From NCBI GenBank assembly GCA_016802295.1, contig JAESIW010000065.1:1431382-1495381 (forward strand): a stretch of DNA of 64,000 nucleotides. Reading direction: 5' to 3'. Source of the DNA: Brachionus rotundiformis (Eukaryota; Rotifera; Eurotatoria; Ploima; Brachionidae). Of this stretch, positions 22,104 to 35,500 are shown piece by piece. Every line of letters starts with the position of its first letter. The stretch's first letter is position 1. Below the pieces are notes generated by a model. That model ran no database searches. It saw nothing but the letters and a program-made list of their open reading frames with translations, and was not told the origin of the DNA. The translations under genes and the position numbers were made by a program.

Positions 22104-24430
22104 CTATACTCTTAGACTTTGATTATTTTTTACGTATTTGAGAATTTGAAAAATGGCCGAAGGCGTAATGCCAGGTATTCGAGATGCGGCACCAAGTGAT
22201 GAAGGCTTATGGGTGAAAAGCTTTTCCCTGGCCTCGTAGGAAATGTTTATTTTGTTATAATCAAAGTCAACAGGTAGTCGAATCGACTCATTTTTTCGAA
22301 TATCATCCATTTCTGAATTTTGTCTCCTCTCTCCTTCGGTGTAAACACAATGAATTCTAATCCGCTCCGCCATCTTGGCATCCTCAATTAAATATCTGTA
22401 CTTTTCTGGCAAAAAATCCTCAAACATTGAAAGGCTAACATTACTAATTCTAAGTAAATCAAGTATGTTTTTATTGTACGGATTATCCGTTTCACATGGC
22501 AAAGATGGAATTTTCGACTTCCAAAAAGCAACACTATGTTTTATCGATCCTAAATAAGTTATACCATCTGTATATAATGACTTAAAATTTTTAAATTTTT
22601 CATATCTAAGATTTTTTACAACTCCAATTTGGTGACCTTTTTCTGTAAGTCGTAGATCAGCGTTATCAGATCTGAGTGAAAGGCGATATTCAGACCTGCC
22701 AGTGAACATTCTGTAAGGTTCAGAAGTTCCTTGTGTGGTTAAGTCGTCTATTAGCACACCGATATAAGCCTCTGTTCGACTTACTATAAATGGCTCTTGG
22801 TCATTTATTTTTCTAGCACTGTTTATGCCAGCAATTAAACCTTGACTAGCTGCTTCTTCGTATCCAGTAGTTCCATTAATTTGTCCAGCAAGAAACAGAT
22901 TATTAATGCGCTTAGTCTCCAAAGATGGATTCAACTCTCTGGGGTCAATAAAGTCGTATTCGACACCATAACCTTGTTAATAATTAAATTAATGAAATAA
23001 AGTAAATTAAGTTTTTCTTTCCTCAAACCATATTGAACTAATTTTGCATTTTCTAATCCTTCAATTTTGTTTATCATTTTCTGCTGGTATTCACCAGGTA
23101 AAGTACATGACATTCCTTGTGGATATATCACATGAGAATTAAAACCTTCTGGCTCAAGCCATACTTGATGTCGGTCTTTGTTAAATTTTAAAATTTTTGA
23201 CTCAATCGAAGGACAATACCTGTATTATAAGAATAAAGACTAAAAATTTTTAGCTCACTAAATTACCTTGGACCTCTGGTTTCCTCTTTAACATGTCGAT
23301 TAAGATGAAGAGTGTCTTTTATTATTTTTGCTACATCTTGATTAGTATGCGTCATGTAACAGAGTAATTGTTTTTCGGAGTCAATCAAAACTTTTTCATT
23401 CAGATAAGAAAATGGTACAGGTGGATAATCAGGATGTTTTTTTTCCAATTTGCTGAAGTCAATAGTACGTCCATCAATTCGTGGTGGAGTTCCAGTTTTT
23501 AATCTTCCCATTTTAAAGCCTATTTTCTCTAGAGAATTTCCTAATTCAACACTAGGCTGGTCACCCATGCGACCAGCTGGCCTAACCTCAAGACCATAAT
23601 TAATATTCGCTCTCAAAAATGTTCCCGTAGTTATAATGACTGATTTAGATTTAATCAATTTTCTGTTCTCTAATATTAATTTATTTATTTATCTATCTAT
23701 TTAAAAATATAAACAAACTACCCAAAATGACTCCTCCAACCTTCAAACCTACTGTGTCTAACACACTCGGTTCTTGAATCAATAGTAAATCATCAACCGG
23801 TTCAGCCATAATTGTTAAATTTTTGGTATTTAACAATTCATATTGCATATTTTGTTTATAAAGAACTCGATCAATTTGAGCCCGATTGCCCTTGAAATAA
23901 AAGTTAAAAATTTCTTTTTATTTTTTGTTGTATTTTTTGATATTTAGTTTACCCAAACTGCGGGGCCCTTTCTTTTATTAAGAATTTTATAATGTGTTCC
24001 AGAAATGTCTTAAACTTATTAATAAGTTTAAGAATTAAAAAAGAGAATATCTAGCTTTTACCACATATACGAGCACATAAACCATCTAATGCATCTATTT
24101 CTCGCATTAAATGTCCTTTTCCAATTCCACCAAAAGAGGGATTACAAGACATTTGACCTGTGAGTGATTAAATTATAAATATTTGAATTCAAACTAAAAA
24201 ATACCAATTGTTTCGAATTTATGAGTCAAAAGCAATGTTTTGGAATTCATTCTGGCAGCAGCGTGAGCAGCTTCACAGCCAGCATGTCCTCCACCGATAA
24301 CAATTACATCATAAAATTCTGAGTCTGTTTTGCATAGATCATACTCGTTCAAGGAAACGGTAACATAGTTAGATTTGGCTCGGTTATGGAAAACTTTTAA
24401 ATTTAGAAATTTATTTAACCTTCGGATCAT
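22104..24430 (-). CDS. MTO1: MTO1: mitochondrial tRNA uridine-34 modification enzyme (7 exons, 669 aa)
   Basis: Homologue of bacterial MnmG/GidA. With GTPBP3/MnmE it installs carboxymethylaminomethyl-type groups (taurinomethyl in vertebrates) on wobble uridine 34 of mitochondrial tRNAs, using FAD. Exons in transcript order: 24430-24205, 24157-24062, 24008-23953, 23890-23722, 23669-23267, 23219-23029, 22972-22104 (2010 nt). The N-terminus (about 1-38) is basic with few acidic residues and fits a mitochondrial presequence. The dinucleotide-binding motif VIVIGGGHAG ends at residue 51. Both GidA signatures are present: GPRYCPSIE across the exon 5/6 junction, and AGQINGTTGYEEAASQG in the last exon. 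The length matches eukaryotic MTO1. Introns, presequence and AT-rich codon use argue for a normal eukaryotic gene, not a recent bacterial transfer. Confidence 0.96.
24009..24032. repeat. Perfect 24-bp palindrome inside an MTO1 intron
   Basis: The left half CTTAAACTTATT is exactly the reverse complement of the right half AATAAGTTTAAG. On the transcribed strand the palindrome ends at the acceptor AG of the 53-nt intron 24009-24061 and covers nearly half of it. Confidence 0.9.
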
Positions 24431-27395
24431 TCCAAGTGCTAGAGATTGTATAACTTTTTTTAATTTATTATTATAACTAAACTATCATGTTATTTCAATT
24501 TCATTTTTATACTTTAATTGCATTTTTGTTTAGAATTATTTTGGCAAAATTTAGCTAAAATAAGTTTTGTTTTTGTTTGACCGTAATAAAAATAAATAGA
24601 CTCGCACAAAGTTGATCGGCAGCTTAGAATTTCTAGTTCATTCTAAAGACTGATTTAAGTAAAAATCAAAATTTTATTAAAATAGATAAAATGATATTTG
24701 CTTGAAGTATTCTGTAATACAATACCTATTAAGCTATTTTATTTAGTATTTAGTATTTCCTTAAAAAGAAAATACTAAATTAAACCGTATTTAAAGAGCA
24801 AGTTGTTAAATTTTGGATAATTGAATTTACCATTAGGAATACATTTAGATATATTTTTAAATAATCATTTTTTTAAGATCAGTCTTTATTTTGTTCAAAA
24901 CAATAAACTACAAAATTTTATTGATTTTTTTCTCGATCGATTGTTCAAGGTAAGAAAATAATTAATTCTGTCTGAGATATTTTTTGAATTAGGGTTCATG
25001 CAAGATAAAATGATCACTTTTTTTCTTCTTATTTATTTAACAAGTTAAAAAATATATATAATCTGAATTTTCGTACCAATAAAGACTCAATTTTAAGATT
25101 TAGCTAAATTAAAGACCATCTATCCTGTAAATTTTTTGTTTGAGACGAACATGATCTTCTTTTAAGATAAGCAATTTACTAATCAAAGCTTATTGGCAAA
25201 GGTGATATTGTTTAGTGCATTTTCACAAGAAAAATAATATAGAAAAAGCACAAATTTTATCTTTTTTCTTTGTTTGTTCCTTCCTTTCTCGTTTCAGTAT
25301 CTTGATTAGGTCATAAGATTAAAATAAGAGATAAGTAAACGCCTAGATAGTTAAGAGTTCGTTTAGATAAAGACGGTCTATTCATTAATGGATAGTTTAT
25401 TTTAAAATATATATTGTTGAAAGTGGCTTTAATTTATTATGAAATTAAAATTGAAATTTAAAAATGATTTAAGGAATTAAAAAAATTAGAATGTTATTTT
25501 TTTATTTCTAAAAAATTAGTTAAAATTTTCTAATCTATTTGAGTCAGGTCTGTATTAAAAAGTTGCTTTATCTTTAAACAAAATTTCAATACTTAGTTAA
25601 CAACTTAAAATTGTTAAAATATACAGACATTTTATAATAAGAATTTCTATGATTACAAATATTTTAGCATCGTCTGACTGAGCTATTCATTAAATATTTA
25701 ATATACTTGAGAATACCATGATTATAATTAATAATTAATGAATTTATTTCGATATTTATTTATAAATTAGATCTGACTTTATTGAAAAAGATTATTTGGT
25801 ATTGCATTAATTTCCAATTTTCTAAATTATATAAAGTTTAGATTAATAACTTTAAATAATATAATTCAACATCGTTAAAAATTATTTTTTTCTTAATTAT
25901 TAGTTTAATTTGTCTTCATAAAAATCAAGCTCTAATTGTATTTCTTATCGAAAAAACAAACTTAGCTGTAAAGATTAGACAAATAGTCAACAATTATGTA
26001 CCAATTATGAGCCTAAAACTTTTTAGTCTTTAAAGTGTGCTTGTCAAGAAATTTGTTTAAAAAGTTAACTAAAATTTATTAAGTTGGTTTATTTTTTGAT
26101 AAGCTAAACAAATTTATCTAAATTGTTTGTTTTTAAATTGAAATTTAAATAATTCTATGAATAATTTTTAAAATATTGACGTTAGCCATAAAATGGTAAT
26201 TTTAAATGAAGTCTTAAGTAAGTATTAAGTATTTTAAAATTTAACTTTAAGAAAAATGCTGGAATTTGGATTATAACTAGATTCATGAATATTTAACTTT
26301 AAGTTTTATATGCTTCTGAATCAAATTTGGCTTAATTAAAATTTAAAGATTATTCAAATCTTGTTTTAAGTTCTCTGGAATATAAATAACTTTCATATCT
26401 TATTTTAATTATTTGTATCATTTGATTACTCAGCTATTTTTGTCAAAAATTAATTTTCAAAATTACGTAATTGCATCAGTCGCATTCTGTTGAGGATTAA
26501 GATAATTTTTTTTAAATAAACAAAATTTTATTATGTCAATTTTGTTCTAAAGAAAATTTAGAGTGCACCAGATATATTTTATGGTAATTGCTAGTTTAAG
26601 AAAAAAAACTAGGGCTCATTAATTTTTTAATAAAGATAGTAAATTGTTCATCGTTTTATTAGATGGCAATAGAGGTGATTAACTAATTAAAAAGTTTTTA
26701 ATTGAATTCTTTTTAAATTATAAAATGCAAAGCTTTTTTAAGCAAGACAAAGAAATTTTATTTTCTCAATGCGCTTTTGAGAATATACAAAATAATAATT
26801 AGAAAATCGATTTTTTTTGTTGTAATTTTGTTGAAGCTATTTAATACAAGCTAAAAAATTTTAAATTGAAATTCTCTTTCAAATGAGAGGAAAAATCGTA
26901 AAATATACTTTTCTATTACTCATTTTTTTCATTCTGTTCCTCAATTGCTGATAATTTTCTAAAATATATGCTTTTTTGTAATTATTTTTTTTAACACAAC
27001 TAAACAGAACGTCCAAAACTTTCTCAGTTCTAGTTCATGACTAGCTAAATAAATTAAAGTATTAACTCAATCAGTAAATCTTATTAGAATTAATTCTCTC
27101 TTATTTTTTGTTTATTCATATGGTTTAAATTATACAATCAATATTTGCTGCTAAATTGGTATACTAAAAATTCTTATTAATTATTAAATTTAAGAGTTTA
27201 TTTTGCATTAATCATTGAAATGGTTTTTGTTTGATAATTTTGAATTTTTTTAAGTACCATCTTAAACAGTCGAAGCGAAAAGATCTTTAGAAATCAAATC
27301 ACTTGAGCCAAGTGTTCATTTTTTAATTAAATTTACTAAAAAATTTATTCAAAAATTAATTTAATTATCATTTTTTGGATGTACACTAAATTTCA
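24431..27395. other. AT-rich non-coding region upstream of MTO1
   Basis: No coding-like frame is visible. A short hairpin (TTTAGTATTT near 24750 against AAATACTAAA near 24770) is present but ordinary for this base composition. The right end is the left copy of the duplication flanking the assembly gap. Confidence 0.55.
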
Positions 27396-27795
27396 NNNNN
27401 NNNNNNNNNNNNNNNNNNNNNNNNNNNNNNNNNNNNNNNNNNNNNNNNNNNNNNNNNNNNNNNNNNNNNNNNNNNNNNNNNNNNNNNNNNNNNNNNNNNN
27501 NNNNNNNNNNNNNNNNNNNNNNNNNNNNNNNNNNNNNNNNNNNNNNNNNNNNNNNNNNNNNNNNNNNNNNNNNNNNNNNNNNNNNNNNNNNNNNNNNNNN
27601 NNNNNNNNNNNNNNNNNNNNNNNNNNNNNNNNNNNNNNNNNNNNNNNNNNNNNNNNNNNNNNNNNNNNNNNNNNNNNNNNNNNNNNNNNNNNNNNNNNNN
27701 NNNNNNNNNNNNNNNNNNNNNNTTTTAATTAAATTTACTATAAAATTTATTCAAAAATTAATTTAATTATCATCTTGGATGTACACTAAATTTCA
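27321..27795. repeat. Duplicated contig end flanking an assembly gap
   Basis: About 75 bp at 27321-27395 recurs almost exactly at 27723-27795. Between them are 327 Ns (27396-27722). The copies differ by one A/T substitution and one small T-run change that makes the right copy 2 bp shorter. Both end in the same GTACACTAAATTTCA. Confidence 0.95.
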
Positions 27796-30700
27796 TATAC
27801 TATTTTTCATTAAAATCAATAAAGTATTTTTTTCTCCTCAAAATAACTTTTTTGGAATTATTATTTTGCGTTTTGTTTTTATTTTAGGTTGGTTTTATTT
27901 ATCATTCTAAAAAATATATTTTAATTGTGAAAACTAGTTTTTTTTTTTATTCTAAACGTTGGGTTAATCAAATAGACATCAATATTGTACTAAACTCATT
28001 TATATTAAATATTTTTTCGGAAATATTATCAATTTTCTGTCACGAAAAGCTCACAAGGAATAGTTTAATATTCTAAAATCAATAATTTAGTAGTTTCGAA
28101 GTTGGGATACCAAGAATATTTGGTTTAATCTATTGAGTTTTGCCTAGGAGCTTTTTTTCGGGCCATTTATTAAGCTATGTCTTTTATTAAAAGATAAATT
28201 GTCTATTTAAGTATGTTTTCAATTATTTAAATGAATATAAATGTATTGTCTGGCTGAATTGTTCTCCTTGAATAAAACAGCTCTTGGAACTTATTAAAAT
28301 CAGAAAAGGGGCATATTTTTTTAATTTTTTATTTACGTTTAAATAAATGGTCAAAAAAATCTTATTAAAATTTGATAAATGGGTTATACAGATATGAATT
28401 TAATCAACAATAAGCCATTTTATATTCAAAAATTCAATAAAAAAGATGGATAAGCGAGATTTTCTAGTGATAAAAAGTTAATGGATTTTCTTGAAAGCTC
28501 AGCAATTATATGAATTAAATTAAACTATTTTTATTTAGAAAGGATGGAGATTTAGGCTTAATAATTTAAATCTGACCATGAAATCATAATCAAAAACAGC
28601 TAAGATAAATCGATGCTCTTGTTAAGCACTGATAAAACTTGATTAGCCATTTACGTCTGATAAATTAATTACTTGAGTTGATTATTGATAATAAAAAAGA
28701 TATTCTTTGTTTTAGTTTATTACATAACCATTAGAAATTTGAAGTAATCGAACCTACTCAAAAATAAAATACTTACCAATAATAAAATTTATAAGGGTTG
28801 CGAGTTTCTTGGCAATTTGTTAGGGGATTAGTAATAAAAATTATTTTCTTCTTAAGGTATCAGAAATAAAAAGGATTTTAGCGTGATTCCACTCTGAAAA
28901 CGAAGCCCAAATATTTTAAACCATTTATAAACTTTTAAATTAAAATGATAAACTCTTATTTTCGACCTTGGTAAAAAAAATATATTTTTTATTGAAAATT
29001 TTTAATTTAATCCGACTTAGTCGAAATTAATTATGTTATTTCGAATAAATATCTTGTGAAAATTTTAATTTCTCAATAAATTTATATATATTTATATTGA
29101 TTTATTGGGAATTATATAATAAAAATTATTTTTATTAATTTTACAATTACGGAAAAAAATATATTGAATTTACTTAAAAAGGCTTCAGTTTACCATTGAG
29201 GGCTTCGTTTTTATTTTGTCCTTATTTTAATCATAAACCAAGAAAAATAACTTTTATTAATAAAAGAATATGTTTATTCAATTAAAATTTGAGTATTTTT
29301 TATAGTTATTGTTTTTACTTAACTAAATAACAATTTTTTTTAACTAAATGAGTTTTCTTTGATTTTGTTTAATTCAAAAATTCTCTACAATTCCACTAAA
29401 ACTGCAACAAGGATAAAAATTACAGGTTTTGATTTTTATATTCAAAAAAAAATCCATTGTTCTTCAATATAAAGATTTATTTATATTCGATTCAAGTACA
29501 AAAAATTAGACTTAATTCGGAACCGAATTTTTTTGTTATTTCAAGTCCTAAAACCTCTGAGGACGTGTTTTAGTTTAGAATTTTAATTTTTGTCTTTTAT
29601 CTTCGCACTAGTCTGATATTTATTTGATAAATTAAATATTTGAGAATTTTATTTATATTTATTTTTTTATTTATTTGAAAATATTTTTAGGATATAACCC
29701 AAGATCTGTCCAAACGAATCAAAGTTTTATTTGTAAATTTCTAATTTTTACAAATATATTTACTCACAAAAAATATAAATATTAAGTTAGCTAAAATTCC
29801 TGGTCCTTATGACATTTTTATAATTAAAGAATGATAATGGGACAATGTTGTAATCCCAGTTAAACGATGTATGGGAATTTTCAAGTGTTAGCTCTTCTTA
29901 AATTTAAATTAAAAGCTTTATTAAGAAACAATTGATGCTTAATGATCGCTTCACTTTAGATGCATTTTAATCTTGAGACTAGACCTTAAACTTCGCCTAA
30001 TTAAATAGAAGGAATTTATATTATAGTTTTTTTTATAAGCAAAAAAATAAATATTTTTTATTCAAGATTAAAATATTTAAAATTATTTATTTTTTAGATC
30101 GTCGGATTTAATATTGTAAGTAATTAAAGATTTAGAAATTTATTAAGGTCTCTGATGATAATACAATTTAAATTTCTTAATAAAATAACAAGTGCCCATA
30201 ACACTTTTATTTATTCGATACTCGAGTCAGTGGTTAATTGGTATTTAGATAAGTGACAAAATTTCAGCAAAGGAAACAACTTTTTTAAGCTCAATAATAA
30301 CAAAGAAGTTAATTTTTTATGTGTTCATAATTAAATATCTAAATGATATTTAATGATGGCTAACCGATTTAAATTTTTCATTATAAAATTTAAAAAATGC
30401 ATTCTTAATTTGCTTTGTTTTGGTTTGTGGCAAAATCACTTGGCTAATTAGATCTAAAATTCACTCTTAATTTGATATGCGTTTCAGAAAAAATCAAATT
30501 TTAAAATTTTAATATACTCGTTTTTATTAAGAAAAAAATTCTTTTATAAAAAAAAATTTTATTTTAGTTTAATTTTAGTTCCACTCTATCATTTAATATA
30601 ACATGCATACTTTTATAAATTAGTATTTAAACTCAGTCAAACTTGATTGATATGAGGGGATCGGATATGGAAAAAATCCGCAGGGTCAGTAAAATTCAGA

Positions 30701-31288
30701 TTTTATATATTTATGAAGGATATATGAAGATAGAGAGGCTTTTTATAGACAATAATTTCCAGACTAATGGAACAAATATTAATTTTTCCTGACTTGGAAT
30801 CGATGATGCGAATATCGATCCTGGCTAATTACCTTCGTGCCACCTGTTTGATCCATCAATATCTATTCAAGTCATATGCTCGAATATGTCGACAACAACT
30901 TAATTTTGACATGACAAACAGGCCATTGGAATAATTTAAATAGTCAACACATAGAGGACTTCATTATGATAATTAATATTAGTTTAATGGATCATTAGTT
31001 TGTTTTATTTAGTTTTGTGATTGAGAAAAAAATCTATTATTCATAGTTTTTTATACTCAAAGCGAAAAGTTTCCGTTAGCTTTAGTTTAACACAACAAAA
31101 AAACATAAATTATTCTACAAAAAGTGCCGATTAGACTCTATTAATTTTCTTTCCCCTTGTTCGATCTATTTGCTTATTTTTCTAAAGGTAAACTTATGAG
31201 TGTATTTGCACTAGGATGATGTTGTTGACTTTTGTCCCCAAAAAACGCCTTAAGCCATGTCCTACTCAAGCCAAGACAAATAGAAATT

Positions 31289-31308
31289 TTTCGGACTTCG
31301 GTCCGAAA
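31289..31308. repeat. Hairpin with 8-bp perfect stem and TTCG loop
   Basis: TTTCGGAC, loop TTCG, GTCCGAAA. The stem is perfect, with four G-C pairs next to the loop, unusually stable for this AT-rich region. As RNA the cUUCGg loop is an extra-stable tetraloop. It lies in a 300-bp G+C-richer island. Confidence 0.85.
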
Positions 31309-32518
31309 GCTATCTGAGAACAGAAATTAAAAGAGCTTTGTAGCACAGGTAGAAGGAGTGTCATTGTTGACAAAATTTAATTTGGACAGATATCCCTAGA
31401 TGGCAGATTGTTTCACGTCTGCTCTATGGACAAGCTCAAGTGAAATCCGATCAGCTATGTTGTTGCCATGCAAGCGTTCTCAAGCCCATCTAAGACAGCG
31501 ATATCAATTTCATTAGTGATTATGAGTAAATTTAATTTATAATATTTGATTATATTGCATGATTATAGAAATATAAACTAGACCAAGAATTTAAATATTT
31601 AAGCTTTAAATAGCGATTAGTTTTTTTTAGATTAGGATCAAATTGCTTAGCCAATATCCAAGCGATAATTATCTCTTATCGATTCCAAGATAAAGTCAAT
31701 CGAAATTTGATATTTAATTGCTAGGTAAAATGGTCTTAAATGTACCAGTTTTTGGCTTAAGCAATCAACTAATTGACTTGAATAGACTTGTGTGTTCAAG
31801 TCGTTTATTTAAAAGTAATAAATTTTCTATTGAGCGTTGAATTATTTAAATAATAAATGGAAAAAGATTTAGGTTAGACTCACAAGAAGCAGGTAGGCTA
31901 CTTAAATCGGTGTCAAAACAACAATTGATGGTCTAGGACCTGATGTTAATGCAAATAGAATAAATAAAAAAAGAAAACAAATGTTTTTAATAATTTATTG
32001 ATTTTTTTTTTCTACTTATCGGGTCAGAATCGGACTCTACAAGACAATTAGACTCATTTGGGCTTATTCATTTTTGTGATTAAATCAGGCGATTTTCGGA
32101 ACAAAATCTAATTTAGAATTATTTTATTTTGTTCTCCGAAGATTAGCATAAATAAATGGGGTTAACTTGAAAAATTTTAATTTTAAAATATTTTACCATT
32201 ACCATCAACTAAACAACAACACAACAACAACAATAAGCACTAAATAAAACTTTTTATTTATCTTAAACTAGTTCTAAAGCTTGATAAGTGTTTAAAGCAA
32301 AAATACTCCTAACCAAGCTTTTACTTTTCACAGCGAAATTAATTCAAGATTAGTTTTACAGAGCCATTTGATATATAAGACCACATATGGCTTCATTTAT
32401 GACCAAATCGGCTCAAGTTAAATTTTTAACTTTTAACTCTAGCCTTATAATTAAATTAGATTGATAATTTTTAATTTTAGATATTTAATTATTTTAGTTG
32501 TGTAAAATAAACATGATT

Positions 32519-32578
32519 GGTATCTCAGCGGCTTAAGAGCATTGCATAATTGTTCAAGTCATGCGGCTAATAATTACC
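32519..32578 (+). other. Degenerate tRNA-like / pol III box-like stretch
   Basis: TATCTCAGCGGC resembles an A box (about 10 of 12 positions by eye) and TGTTCAAGTCA weakly resembles a B box. GGTA at the start can pair with TACC at the end. The unit is only 60 nt and no complete cloverleaf forms, so it is not a functional tRNA. It could be a tRNA-derived SINE head or chance. Confidence 0.2.
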
Positions 32579-35500
32579 ATTTTTGCCGAAAGAACCCAAA
32601 TTTGTTTGTACTTTAAACCATGGTAATTATTTAGGCCATAGATTTTTTGACATGAGGATGTAAATTTGTCAACATTTTCAAAAATCGATAAGGATTAATA
32701 TCATTTTGTCTTAATCTTTATGTGAAATTTTTTTGTTTAAGATTTGTGACATTTTTTTCCGCATTACAATTATAAAATTCAATGACTAGTTCTTTTTCAC
32801 ATATTTTTGACCGGCAGGATACCATTTAGAAATGAAAGAAAGCTATTATTATAAGTTATTAAAGCTTGGTAATAAAAGAAGATTTTTTTTCTATTTTTCT
32901 AGTCTTTATTAAAAATAGAAAATTATAGTTTTAAAATTCTATTAAATTTAGGTTAAATAAAATATGAGCGAATCATGTTGCTTAATTTGAGATATAATAT
33001 TTTTTTACTTTAAAAATTGTCTCGTCTAAAAGAATATCCAAAGCAATATGATGCTGGATAGGATTTAAAATTTTCAATTTAATTTATTTAGAAGAAAAAT
33101 ATATTTTTCTTATTATGATTTATTCGAACAAAGAGTGCAATAAATGTCTAATCTAAAATAAATTTTCAAATTTAAAAACAGAGAGAAAACAATTAATTAT
33201 TAATTTATGAATATTGCCATTTTAGAATTCTCCGTCTTAATAACTATTTTAATTAAATTATTAATTTTTTTGCGCTTTTTTAAACTTAGGTCAATGAACA
33301 TAAATAATTTCCTTAAAAAAATATAATTTTTATTTTAACTAGGACTATTTTATTTCAGCTGATAAATTTCTTTAGATTAAATAGTTTAAACATTTTATTT
33401 TGTTGATAACTTAATTTATAAACAATATTTCATAGATATTTAGATTAGATAAGAATATATATTTATATCGAGTCGGTGATAGTCGAATCGATTAAAATAA
33501 ATTTTTCTAAATTGAATTTGTTGTTGTTTACTTAATTTTAATAAACATCGTTATCATTTGATTGAAGTTGGTTCGCGAGCAAAAATAACAAAATCAAGCT
33601 TGCCAAAATCGACAAGCATATCGTTTTAGCTCATTTGGCGAATGTAGCCTCGTAATTTAAATTCGTAAGCTAAGCTCTATTTTTAACTTCAACAATTCAA
33701 TAATTAAATTTCATTTCATCCAACTTACCAAAGCTTGCTCCAAGTTATGTAACTCATTTATTTTTGTATGATTAGCAAATGGGATCTTTTTTCATTTCTG
33801 GCAATCAATATTGCTTACAACTACCGGTGTAAAAAATTTGCCTTATTGAATTTGACATTACTGCATACGCTATCATTTTTTAAGCTATAAAGAATAATTT
33901 ATTTTTACTCTCAAAATTTATATTTACTAATGTTATAAAAGAAATACCAAAAAAATTTGATCTGTTCAAGATAAAATTATTTTTTTTTCAAGTTTATAAA
34001 ATTAAAGCAGTTTATGTTAGATAATTTTGTTTAAATTGATAAAATTCTATCAAAAATAGATTAAACATCTGCTCACATTCGTGTATATTAGAACTATCTT
34101 AAATTCTCAATTTTCTCAAAATACTTGAGGTTTATCAGTTTAAATTAAATTTTTAAACTATTCCCTTTTCAAAAAAAAAGATTGTTTTAATTATTTAGAT
34201 TAAGATCGAATGTCAATATTAGTTTTAAAAAAAATATTTTTTTATTCATTCAATACTTGTAATTGTCATACTAGATTTGGATATTTTCGATAGCTAGTGT
34301 TCAGATCGAGTAGAACTTTAAGAGTTTAAGTCCTCACAATTGAATCAGTTCAAAATGAGACAGGGATTTAGATTTAGAAAAACATTTAGCACCTAATTAG
34401 TGGAAAAATATTTAAAAAAAAAATTTATTCAAATTAAAATCGCAGCTACACTTAGATAAGCTAAAAAATTCATTAATTTAGTGAATAGAGCGATATGTGT
34501 TTAATTCATTATGTTATTTATACTTTCAATTTGGATCAATTTTGCTCTTTGTGTTGGCTAGTTAATCGGTCAGTTGGTTTGAAAATGAATAAAGAAAGAT
34601 GCAAATATCTTTGATTGCAAAAGGCTTCTATCTTTCTTATCTTTGAAATACTTAATTCATTTTTTCTTTTTCAACTAAACTTAATATTCGCTAATAGGAA
34701 ACTTTATAAGCCTTTTGATTCACTTGATTCGGAAATTAATAAAATAAAATTCAATCATAAACTCATTTTGTTTAAATCAATTATTTAGAGAAAAAAAATA
34801 ATTTATCAAAAAGAGATTTTACAAATCAAAATTCGGAATTAGGGCAATTTAAGATGGCCAAGACCGCTGAAAAAAAATTATAATTTCAAAAACAAACTAT
34901 CTCTTTCGGACTGCAACTGTTTTATTCAAAAAGCAATGGACATGGATTTCTAACTCAAAATACATGGTGTAGAACGGGTCTTGGGAAATATAAAAATAAA
35001 GCCATGCAGATTTTCAGCATGAATTCCGATTTAATTCCGAGCTTTTATTTAATCTTAATAAATATTTACAAAATTATTTTTAAGGCAAATAGAACCGATT
35101 AGGAATTGCGAAACAGACTCTATGAGTTTAAGATAGGACTATTTGAATCGGATTAGTCAATAAGTGGCGAGCATTAATTCAAGTTGAGTTAGCCTTTGGA
35201 GTAAAAATTATAACAAAATTTCAAGCTTAGAGTAGTTTGATTTGTATTAGCTTTTTTTTTTCAAATTTTAGAAACAAAAGAAACTGAATAGCTAATTAGA
35301 AGATTAATTCTAGATAAAATATTAGCCAAGTATCTAAGGATAATTTGAAACATAAAACTTTCATTTAAAAAGAGGTTTGAGTTTTCTTACCTTTGTATTT
35401 TTTTATGAGAAAGCTCGGGTTTTTAAATTCACTTCAAATTGAATTGTATCAAGTGCTTTATAAACTTGGGCTAAAGAAATTGTTACTTAAGCCTCTCCAT

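Noticed and set aside
22104..24430. Horizontal transfer of a bacterial gidA
   Set aside because: Six spliceosomal introns, a mitochondrial-type presequence and MTO1-like sequence show an ordinary nuclear gene.
27379..27732. Open frame across the N run
   Set aside because: It consists of unknown bases; only a few flanking codons are real.
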